Below, one piece after another: positions 15,656 to 22,450 of a stretch of 33,947 nt of DNA. The DNA is taken from the NCBI GenBank assembly GCA_937975235.1, contig CALJUZ010000036.1, positions 1 to 33,947 of the forward strand. The letters are read 5' to 3'. Every line of letters begins with the position of its first letter. The first letter of the stretch is position 1. The notes under the pieces were generated by a model. It was not told the origin of the DNA and searched no databases. It was given only the letters and a program-made list of their open reading frames with translations. Source of the DNA: CALJUZ01 sp003387805 (GTDB lineage Bacteria; Bacillota; Limnochordia; Limnochordales; ZCTH02-B6). Made by a program: the position numbers and the translations under genes.

Positions 15656-16935
15656 GCGTCATCGAAGCCATCGTGGCGCGGGAAATTCTCGACTCGCGCG
15701 GCAACCCCACCGTGGAGGTGGACGTGCACCTTTTGGACGGTTCCGTGGGCCGGGCCGCGGTGCCTTCGGGCGCGTCGACGGGCGCGTTCGAGGCGGTGGA
15801 GCTGCGGGACGGCGACAAAGGCCGCTACCTGGGCAAAGGCGTGCAGCAGGCGGTGCACAACGTGGAGCGCGTCATCGCGCCGGAGCTCATCGGCATGGAC
15901 GCGTCGGACCAGGCGGCCATTGACCGGCGCATGCTGGAGCTGGACGGCACGCCCAACAAAGGCAAGCTGGGCGCCAACGCGATTTTGGGCGTGTCGCTGG
16001 CGGCGGCCAAAGCCGTCGCGGCGTCGCTGGACGTGCCGTTTTACCGGTACGTGGGCGGCCTCGCGGCCCGCGTGCTGCCGGTGCCGATGATGAACATTTT
16101 GAACGGCGGCGCCCACGCCGACAACAACGTGGACATTCAGGAGTTCATGATTATGCCCGTCGGCGCCGGGTCCTTCGCCGAAGGGCTGCGCATGGGCGCG
16201 GAAGTTTTTCATCATTTGAAAGCGGTGCTGCAGGAGAAGGGGCTCAACACCGCGGTGGGGGACGAAGGCGGCTTCGCCCCGAACCTGCCGTCCAACCGGG
16301 CGGCCCTGGACGTCATCATGCAGGCCGTCGAGCGGGCCGGCTACCGCCCCGGCGAGGACATCGTGCTGGCGCTGGACGTGGCCTCGACGGAGCTGTTTGA
16401 AAACGGCCGCTACAAGCTGGCCGGCGAGGGCGTGGAGTACGACACCGAGGGCATGATCCGCTTTTACAAGGAGCTGGTGGGCGCGTACCCCATCGTGTCC
16501 ATCGAGGATCCGCTCAGCGAGGAAGAGTGGGACGCGTGGCGGACTTTGACGGCGGAGCTCGGGGACCAGGTGCAGCTGGTGGGCGACGACTTGTTCGTCA
16601 CCAATCCGGAGCGCCTGGCCCGGGGCATCGAGCAGCGGACGGCCAACTCCATTCTGGTCAAGGTGAACCAGATCGGCACGCTGACGGAGACGATGCAGGC
16701 GGTGGCGCTGGCCCACAAGGCGGGCTATACCGCGGTCATGTCGCACCGCTCGGGCGAGACCGAGGACACCACCATCGCGGATCTGGCCGTGGCGCTGAAC
16801 ACGGGGCAGATCAAGACCGGCGCGCCCAGCCGTTCGGACCGGGTGGCCAAGTACAATCAGCTGCTGCGCATCGAAGAGGAGCTGGGCGCCGCGGCGCACT
16901 ACCCGGGCCGGAGCATTTTCGCGCGGCTGAAGTAG
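15652..16935 (+). CDS. eno: Enolase
   Basis: 427 aa. It dehydrates 2-phosphoglycerate to PEP. Signatures: REILDSRGNPTVEVDV at the N-terminus, GDEGGFAP with E205 as catalytic acid, LVKVNQIGTLTET with catalytic K337, and SHRSGETEDT. Length is normal. Last gene of gap-pgk-tpiA-eno; phosphoglycerate mutase, often in such operons, is absent. Downstream is a 20-bp repeat and a hairpin without a T-run. Confidence 0.97.
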   Translation: MSVIEAIVAREILDSRGNPTVEVDVHLLDGSVGRAAVPSGASTGAFEAVELRDGDKGRYLGKGVQQAVHNVERVIAPELIGMDASDQAAIDRRMLELDGTPNKGKLGANAILGVSLAAAKAVAASLDVPFYRYVGGLAARVLPVPMMNILNGGAHADNNVDIQEFMIMPVGAGSFAEGLRMGAEVFHHLKAVLQEKGLNTAVGDEGGFAPNLPSNRAALDVIMQAVERAGYRPGEDIVLALDVASTELFENGRYKLAGEGVEYDTEGMIRFYKELVGAYPIVSIEDPLSEEEWDAWRTLTAELGDQVQLVGDDLFVTNPERLARGIEQRTANSILVKVNQIGTLTETMQAVALAHKAGYTAVMSHRSGETEDTTIADLAVALNTGQIKTGAPSRSDRVAKYNQLLRIEEELGAAAHYPGRSIFARLK

Positions 16936-16953
16936 GGCGGGGCGGTTCGGGCC

Positions 16954-17053
16954 CGTGCGGGCCGGCCTGCTTCCGTGCGGGCCGGCTCCCTCCCGTTTGG
17001 GCCGGCTCGTACGGGTTTTCTCGCGCTTCGGCCGGCCGGCCTCCGCCGGCCGG
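16954..17053. repeat. Three 20-bp tandem repeats and a GC hairpin after eno
   Basis: CGTGCGGGCCGGC-type units start at 16954, 16974 and 16994 (exact 20-bp period; third unit CGTTTGGGCCGGC). A perfect 9-bp hairpin follows: CCGGCCGGC (17032-17040), loop CTCC, GCCGGCCGG (17045-17053). The hairpin may mark the end of the glycolytic transcript, but no T-run follows. Confidence 0.7.
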
Positions 17054-17076
17054 GGCGGTGGAAGCGCCGGCCGCGG

Positions 17077-17106
17077 TTGTGCGTTCGAACGGGTGTGTGC
17101 TAAAAT
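17077..17106 (+). promoter_or_regulatory. Promoter of secG, extended -10
   Basis: TTGTGC (17077-17082), 18 bp, TAAAAT (17101-17106) preceded by TGC, a proper extended -10. The predicted start is about 50 nt before secG. Confidence 0.68.
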
Positions 17107-17163
17107 GTCCGTTGTATATCGTTTCGGCAAGCCGGGTCATCTTGCGGGTGAGGAGGTGCGGGC

Positions 17164-17385
17164 ATGACCGTTTTCCTCATGGTGCTCCAAGTCATCGTCG
17201 CCATCGGCTTGATCGCGGTCGTCCTGATGCAGAAGAGCAAGGGCGAGGGCCTCGGCGCCATCGGCGGCAGCGCGCAGATGTTTTTCGATCAGGCGCGCGG
17301 CTTGGATCGCGTGCTGGAGAAAGCCACGACCTACCTGGCGGTAGCTTTCATGGTGCTTTCAATCGTTATCAGCATTTGGGGTTGA
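17164..17385 (+). CDS. secG: Preprotein translocase subunit SecG
   Basis: 73 aa, two membrane helices (about 2-21 and 52-72) joined by a short loop with the typical QKSKGEGLGAIGG and a phenylalanine-containing MFFDQARG segment. It supports SecYEG-mediated export. AGGAGGTG lies 5 nt before the ATG. In many Firmicutes secG follows eno, and it does here, but with its own promoter. hppA starts 18 nt after the stop. Confidence 0.95.
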   Translation: MTVFLMVLQVIVAIGLIAVVLMQKSKGEGLGAIGGSAQMFFDQARGLDRVLEKATTYLAVAFMVLSIVISIWG

Positions 17386-17403
17386 TCGGGGGAGGCAAGG
17401 CAC

Positions 17404-19470
17404 ATGGACGTGACCGTAACGGCCGGCTACGTGGGTCTGGCCGCGGGCGCGCTGGCGCTTTTGTTCGCGTTTTACCTGTTCGGGCGCGTCAACAGCTTTG
17501 ATGCGGGCACGCCGCGGATGCAGGAAATCGCCAAGGCCATTCAGGAAGGCGCGATGGCGTTCTTGCGGCGGGAGTACCGCAGCTTGGCAGTTTTCGTTGT
17601 TGTGATGGTCGTCGTCATTTTCCTGGCGGGCACGCTGACCACGGGTCCCGGCTCCATGCACCCGTCCACCGCCATCGCGTTTCTGCTGGGCGCGGGCACG
17701 TCGGCGGGCGCCGGCTTTATCGGCATGCGGGCGGCCACGCAGGCCAACGTGCGCACCGCCAGCGCGGCCCGCAAAGGCGGCATGATCGAGGCGCTGGGCG
17801 TGGCTTTTTCGGGCGGCGCGATCATGGGCATGGCCGTGGTCGGGCTGGGCTTGGCCGGTCTTTCCGTGGTGCTGCTCCTGTTCGGCGACGCCCGCGACGT
17901 GAACTCGTTCAACATCGTCAACGGCTTCGCGCTGGGCGCGAGCTCCATCGCCCTGTTTGCCCGTGTCGGCGGCGGCATTTACACCAAGGCGGCCGACGTG
18001 GGCGCCGACTTGGTGGGTAAAGTGGAAGCGGGCATTCCCGAAGACGACCCCCGCAACCCGGCGGTCATCGCGGACAACGTGGGCGACAACGTGGGCGACG
18101 TGGCCGGCATGGGCGCGGACCTTTACGAGTCTTACGTAGGGTCCATCATCGCCGCCATGGTGCTGGGCGCGACGCTGTTCGCTTCGGGCGCCGTCTCGTC
18201 GCCCATTGTCGTGGCTGTGCCGCTGCTGGTGGGCGCGGTGGGCGTTGTGGCCGCGATTTTGGGCACCTTTTTCGTGCGGGGCGGCGCGCAGCCGCAGAAG
18301 GCCCTGAACAACGGCACCTTCGCCGCGGCCATTCTGGGCCTGGTCGGCATTTTCTTCGTGACCCGCATGATGCCCGAAGGCGGCTTCGCCGTGTTTGTTT
18401 CGATTGCGGCCGGTTTGGCCGTGGGCATCGCCATCGGCTCGGTGACCGAGTACTACACGTCCGCGGACTACAAGCCGACGCGGGGCATCGCCCAGGCGTC
18501 GACCACGGGCACGGCTACGAATATTATCGATGGCATCGCCGTGGGCATGATGAGCACCGCCGTGCCGATTTTGCTCATCGCGCTGGGCATCGGCATTGCG
18601 TACTTCGTCAGTGAAGGCGCCGTGGCCGGCATGGGCTTGTTCGGCATCGCCGTGTCGGCCGTGGGCATGCTGGCCACCACCGGCATGACGGTGGCGGTGG
18701 ACGCGTACGGGCCCATCGCGGACAACGCGGGCGGCATCGCCGAGATGGCGGGCCTGCCGCCGGAGGTCCGCGAAGTGACCGACAGCCTGGACTCGGTGGG
18801 CAACACCACCGCGGCGGTGGCCAAAGGCTTCGCCATCGGCTCGGCGGCGCTGACGGCGCTGGCGCTGTTTGCGGCGTACTCGCAGGCGGCCAGCATCAGC
18901 GCGATCGACATTTTGCAGCCCATCGTGGTGGTCGGCCTGTTCATCGGCGCGATGCTGCCGTTCCTGTTCGCGGCCATGACGATGAAGGCCGTGGGACGGG
19001 CGGCGTTTGACATGATCGAGGAAGTGCGGCGTCAGTTCCGGGAGATCAAGGGCCTCATGGAAGGCAAGGCCCGTCCGGACTACTCCCGGGCCGTTGACAT
19101 CAGCACGCGGGCGGCGCTGCGGGAGATGATCCTGCCGGGCGTTCTGGCGGTGGTCATGCCCCTGGCCGTAGGGCTCATCCTTGGCAAGCTGGCCCTGGGC
19201 GGCATGCTGGCCGGTGCGCTGGTGACGGGCGTGCCGCTGGCCTTGATGATGGCCAACGCGGGCGGCGCCTGGGACAACGCCAAGAAGCACATCGAAAGCG
19301 GCGCCCACGGCGGCAAGGGAAGCGAGGCCCACGCCGCGGCCGTGGTGGGCGACACGGTGGGCGACCCGTTCAAAGACACGTCGGGTCCCTCGCTCAACAT
19401 CCTGATCAAGCTGATGTCCATCGTGTCGCTGGTGTTCGCACCGCTGTTCGGCGCCGGGCTGTTCGGCTGA
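17404..19470 (+). CDS. hppA: K+-dependent membrane pyrophosphatase, possibly Na+-pumping
   Basis: 688 aa, about 16 membrane helices. It couples PPi hydrolysis to cation export. The PPi/Mg site is intact: the EAGIPEDDPRNPAVIADN block, the DNVGDNVGDVAG acidic motif, and the C-terminal GDTVGDPFKDTSGPS. Ala occupies position 470 in GNTTAA where K+-independent enzymes carry Lys, which predicts K+ dependence. The ion-gate Glu is E242 in DLYESYVGS, the position described for Na+-PPases, one helical turn away from the Glu of classical H+-PPases. Na+ transport is therefore plausible but inferred. GGGGGAGG is 8 nt upstream. It probably shares the secG promoter; a terminator lies 350 nt downstream at 19820. 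Confidence 0.95.
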   Translation: MDVTVTAGYVGLAAGALALLFAFYLFGRVNSFDAGTPRMQEIAKAIQEGAMAFLRREYRSLAVFVVVMVVVIFLAGTLTTGPGSMHPSTAIAFLLGAGTSAGAGFIGMRAATQANVRTASAARKGGMIEALGVAFSGGAIMGMAVVGLGLAGLSVVLLLFGDARDVNSFNIVNGFALGASSIALFARVGGGIYTKAADVGADLVGKVEAGIPEDDPRNPAVIADNVGDNVGDVAGMGADLYESYVGSIIAAMVLGATLFASGAVSSPIVVAVPLLVGAVGVVAAILGTFFVRGGAQPQKALNNGTFAAAILGLVGIFFVTRMMPEGGFAVFVSIAAGLAVGIAIGSVTEYYTSADYKPTRGIAQASTTGTATNIIDGIAVGMMSTAVPILLIALGIGIAYFVSEGAVAGMGLFGIAVSAVGMLATTGMTVAVDAYGPIADNAGGIAEMAGLPPEVREVTDSLDSVGNTTAAVAKGFAIGSAALTALALFAAYSQAASISAIDILQPIVVVGLFIGAMLPFLFAAMTMKAVGRAAFDMIEEVRRQFREIKGLMEGKARPDYSRAVDISTRAALREMILPGVLAVVMPLAVGLILGKLALGGMLAGALVTGVPLALMMANAGGAWDNAKKHIESGAHGGKGSEAHAAAVVGDTVGDPFKDTSGPSLNILIKLMSIVSLVFAPLFGAGLFG

Positions 19471-19488
19471 GCGGTGCGGCGCAGACCC

Positions 19489-19740
19489 CGGCCGATGTCT
19501 CCGGCCTCGGCCGACGGCTCCCACCTCGGCCGATGTCTCCGGCCTCGGCCGACGGCTCCCACCCCGGCCGATGGCTCCGGCCCTGGCCGAGGTCTCAGGC
19601 CCTGCCCGATGTCTCCGGACCTGCACGATGTCCCCGGCCCGGGCCGACGGTTCCGGCCCTGTCCGATGTCTCCGGCCCGGGCCGACGGTTCCGGCCCGGG
19701 TGTGGTTCCGGCCCGGGCTGCGGCTCCGGCCCTGCCGGGC
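19489..19740. repeat. 19-bp tandem array in the hppA 3' untranslated region
   Basis: About 13 units with consensus near CGGCCGATGTCTCCGGCCT, alternating with CGGCCGACGGCTCCCACC-like units, starting 18 nt after the hppA stop. The first two 38-bp double units are almost identical, and later copies decay and lose one or two bases. There is no gene between 19471 and 19819. Function is unknown; slippage expansion is the simplest origin. Confidence 0.85.
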
Positions 19741-19819
19741 GGCTCCGGCAGGCTCCGGTCCCGGCCGGCGATTGCGGTCCCGACCGGCGGCGCCGGCGAG
19801 AGCAAATGAAATTGTGGTT

Positions 19820-19848
19820 GGCGGCGCGATGCGCCGCCTTCCTTTTTT
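19820..19848 (+). terminator. Intrinsic terminator of the secG-hppA transcript
   Basis: GGCGGCGC (19820-19827), loop GAT, GCGCCGCC (19831-19838), then TT CC TTTTTT. Perfect 8-bp stem with U-run, so the hppA message has a ~350-nt 3' tail containing the 19-bp array. Confidence 0.85.
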
Positions 19849-19972
19849 GTTGATGCGTGCCTGGGCCGGCCCGCCGCCGGCGGCCCCCGCGGCCCGACGC
19901 CCGCACGATCCGACGGCCCCACGGCCAACAGCCGCTCAGCCCGGCGGCCCACCGGCTGTGTGGCCCATCAAT

Positions 19973-21110
19973 GGGCCTCTGTCGCTCGGAAGGACCCATT
20001 TTTCCACTCCGGCAGCGGCGGTTGGGCCCACCTTTGGGTCGCCCGTCGCACCAGCTCGGGTCGGAGGTGGCCAGTGACGCACTGGGGCGGTCCCGAGAAC
20101 CTTTCCCGACTCGGTTGGGTCGTCGTGGGCTCGGAAACCTCCTCGCCTTCGAGGTTTGTGGGCTGGAAATCGTAGGGATAAGATGGAAGTCTGATCCAGC
20201 GTCGCGCCCGGCGGTGTCGTCCGGGCAATGCCCCATCAACGGGTCGTCCCCGGCGGGAACGACCCATGTTGGGACGGATTGGAACGGAGGTTGACCCATT
20301 GTTGGGGCGTTCGGCGGGTGCGCATCGGTCGGATACGACGTGCAGCGAAACGAAGCACCTCCGAGCGATGAAAGGCCTCAAGGCGCTTGAGACTGGTGCT
20401 GAGAAGCCCGTCGCCGCCGGGTTTGCAGGCTGGAAATGTATGGCATGACTGCGAGTCGGCAGCTAGCGGCAGGCCCGGCGCTGTCGTGCAAGCAATGCCC
20501 CACCAATGGGTCGTTCCCGCCGGGGACGACCCATTTTGGGACCGATTGGAACTGAGTTCGACCCATCGATGGGGCGTCGACCGGGTTCGCGTCGGTCGGC
20601 GAGGACGTGCAGCAGAACCAAGCCCCTCTGAGTGATGCGAGGCCTCAGTGGGCAGGAGACTGGTGCTGAGAAGCCCGTCGCAGCCGGGGTTTGGCGGCTG
20701 GAAATGAATGGCATGACGGCGAGTCTGGCGCGAGCGGTCGGCCCGGCGTTGTCGTACAAGCGACGCCCCACCAGTGGGTCGTTTTCGCCGGAAATGACCC
20801 ATTTTTCGATGGTCAGGGACGGATCGTGACCCATTTTCCGGCCGTTCGGCGGGGCTGCTCTCGCTTGAGCCGGTATGTGATGGAGCCGAGAACCCGTCCG
20901 TAAACTCGCCTGCGCGGCGTGTTGGGGGCTGACACCGGCAAGGCCGTCGCAGCCGGGGATTCCGGCCTGGTAATCAAAGGAAGGAGATGAAATTGGGTTC
21001 CAGCGCCGGGCAAGCCGATACCGTACGAGCGTTGCCCCGCTAGTGGGTCTTTTCCGGCGGCTATGGCCCATTTTTCAACTCCTGGAGCCGGCGTTTGACC
21101 CGCTGGTGGG
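19973..21110. repeat. Tandem array of ~268-bp units, each opening with a long hairpin
   Basis: Units begin at 19973, 20231, 20498, 20766 and 21035 (last one truncated), so periods are 258, 267, 268 and 269 bp. Each opens with CCCC(A)..ATGGGTCG and an inverted copy CGACCCAT. In the 20498 unit this folds into a 12-bp stem with a GCC loop, followed by TTTT. A further (G)ACCCA..TGGG palindrome follows ~35 bp later, and a conserved block GAGAAGCCCGTCGC occurs in the second half. No protein gene is supported: the period is not a multiple of three, open frames differ from unit to unit, and no ribosome binding sites align. The 124 bp before the array (19849-19972) show nothing recognisable. Function is unknown. 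Confidence 0.85.
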
Positions 21111-21130
21111 CCGAGGGCGAGAACAAGTGA

Positions 21131-21310
21131 GGCCGCGGCAGGGCACGGCACGGAACGGCAAGGAACGGTAGGGCGGGGAAGGGCACGGCAAGGCGCGGCA
21201 AGGAACGGCAGTCCGCGGCAAGGCACTGACGGACACCCAGGGCCCGGCAAGGCACGGCGGAGCACGGCAGAGCACGGCAAGCCACGGCAAGGCACGGGCG
21301 GCAGCCGAGC
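21131..21310. repeat. 10-bp phased purine-rich tandem array upstream of smpB
   Basis: About 17 consecutive decamers of consensus AGGCACGGCA (variants GGAACGGCA, GGCGCGGCA, AGCACGGCAG), in constant register from 21131 and with one single-base slip near 21240. It ends about 40 bp before the -35 element of the smpB promoter. The period is close to one DNA helical turn. Confidence 0.82.
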
Positions 21311-21348
21311 GGCACGGGACCGGGGGCGGCCCGGTCAAGTGCCTTTCG

Positions 21349-21376
21349 TTGACAGGGATCTTTGCCGTGCTATAAT
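21349..21376 (+). promoter_or_regulatory. Consensus promoter of smpB(-ssrA)
   Basis: Perfect TTGACA (21349-21354), 16 bp, perfect TATAAT (21371-21376), with TGC before the -10 (extended -10). It is the strongest promoter in the window. The predicted transcript starts near 21383, about 17 nt before the smpB start, which rules out a start codon further upstream. Confidence 0.92.
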
Positions 21377-21399
21377 TGAGTTGGCACGAGGTGGTGGCG

Positions 21400-21864
21400 G
21401 TGGCGGAGTACAAGGCCGTGGTCACGAATCGGAAGGCCCGGCACGATTATCACATTTTGGAAACGCTAGAAGCCGGCCTCGTGCTGACCGGGACGGAGGT
21501 CAAGTCCCTGCGGGCGGGGCGGGCGAACCTGAACGACGCCTTCGCTCGCATCGAGAACGGCGAAGTGTACTTGTACAACATGCACATCAGCCCGTATTCC
21601 CACGGGAACCGGTTCAATCACGAGCCGACCCGTACGCGCAAGCTGCTGTTGCACAAGGACGAAATTCGCCGGCTCATCGGCAAGACACGCGAGCAGGGCT
21701 TGACATTGATTCCGCTCCGGGTATACTTTAGCGAGCAGGGCTGGGCCAAAGTGGAACTGGCCCTGGCCCGGGGGAAGAAGAAGTGGGACAAGCGGGAAGC
21801 CATGGCCGAACGGGACGTGCGGCGTCAAGCCGAACGAGCCATGAAGGACCGGGCTCTCCGCTGA
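21400..21864 (+). CDS. smpB: tmRNA-binding protein SmpB
   Basis: 154 aa. It binds tmRNA and brings it to stalled ribosomes for trans-translation. Signatures: VVTNRKARHDYHILETLEAG at the N-terminus, LTGTEVKSLRAGRANL, FNHEPTRTRKLLLHK, LIPLRVYF, and the basic C-terminal tail from ARGKKKWDKRE to the end that enters the mRNA channel. Start GTG 21400 (MAEYKAVV) is chosen because it fits the family length and has GAGGTGG just upstream; the open frame continues upstream but would run into the promoter. ssrA follows 46 nt after the stop. Confidence 0.96.
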   Translation: MAEYKAVVTNRKARHDYHILETLEAGLVLTGTEVKSLRAGRANLNDAFARIENGEVYLYNMHISPYSHGNRFNHEPTRTRKLLLHKDEIRRLIGKTREQGLTLIPLRVYFSEQGWAKVELALARGKKKWDKREAMAERDVRRQAERAMKDRALR

Positions 21865-21910
21865 GCCGCTGCGCAGCAAAGCCGGCTGACCCCGGCGAAT
21901 GGGGAATCTT

Positions 21911-22269
21911 GGGGGCGAGTAGGCTCGACGTGGCGAGCGGCAGCGATGGATAAGCGAGCCGAGGTTCCACCAGCTCGTAAAAACGGTGGGCGAAACACAA
22001 ACGCCAACAACGAACCTGTTCTCGCGGCTGCTTAATTAACCGCCGCACGTCTCGGCCGCTGAGCCTGCAGAGCGGCTGAAGGCGTCACACGATGCAGGCT
22101 CGCTTCCGTTCCTGGCCCGGGGGACGGGAGGACACCCGACGGGCTGGCCCGGCACGCATCCTGCCTATGGGAGGCCGCCAGGGCGAGATTAATACATAGG
22201 CTACGCTCGTAGAAACCGTCGTTGGCTGCCGTTGCGGACCCGGCGTGCGACTCGCCGGCGCCTCCACCA
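21911..22269 (+). ncRNA. ssrA: Transfer-messenger RNA (tmRNA)
   Basis: 359 nt, one-piece. Acceptor GGGGGCG (21911-21917) pairs with CGCCTCC (22259-22265), followed by A and encoded CCA (22267-22269). The D-analogue has the conserved CTCGACG. The tag frame can be read at 21988-22035 as GRNTNANNEPVLAAA then TAA, with a hydrophobic VLAAA degron end; the exact resume codon (GGG at 21988) is inferred. The T-arm is odd: CCGGCG/CGCCGG gives six base pairs around a TGCGACT loop in place of the usual 5 bp and TTCRANT. It follows smpB and ends at a strong terminator, so both may share one transcript. Confidence 0.93.
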
Positions 22270-22276
22270 AACGAGG

Positions 22277-22314
22277 AGCGGCCGCTTTCCTGAAAAGGAA
22301 GGCGGCCGCTTTTT
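22277..22314 (+). terminator. Intrinsic terminator after ssrA
   Basis: AGCGGCCGCTTTCC (22277-22290) pairs with GGAAGGCGGCCGCT (22297-22310) over 14 bp around the loop TGAAAA, then TTTTT. Starts 8 nt after the tmRNA CCA. Confidence 0.92.
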
Positions 22315-22450
22315 GTGTCCCGGCGCCCATGTTTTCCGTCCCGGTTTTTCGGACGGGGCAGGAAATCCCCGCATAACGTGGGAAAATACGCCAGAAAGCG
22401 GTCAGGAGATTCGACACGGACGCCGAAGGAGTCACCGGGAGGCGAACCCG

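Noticed and set aside
19968..21071. Recurring minus-strand peptide KWVVP.G.DPLVG in the 268-bp units
   Set aside because: The similarity follows from DNA repeat identity; frames shift between units (period not divisible by three), lengths differ and no ribosome binding site recurs.
21084..21425. Cys/Arg/Pro-rich minus-strand frames over the 10-bp array
   Set aside because: Pure translation of the decamer repeat, overlapping the smpB promoter.
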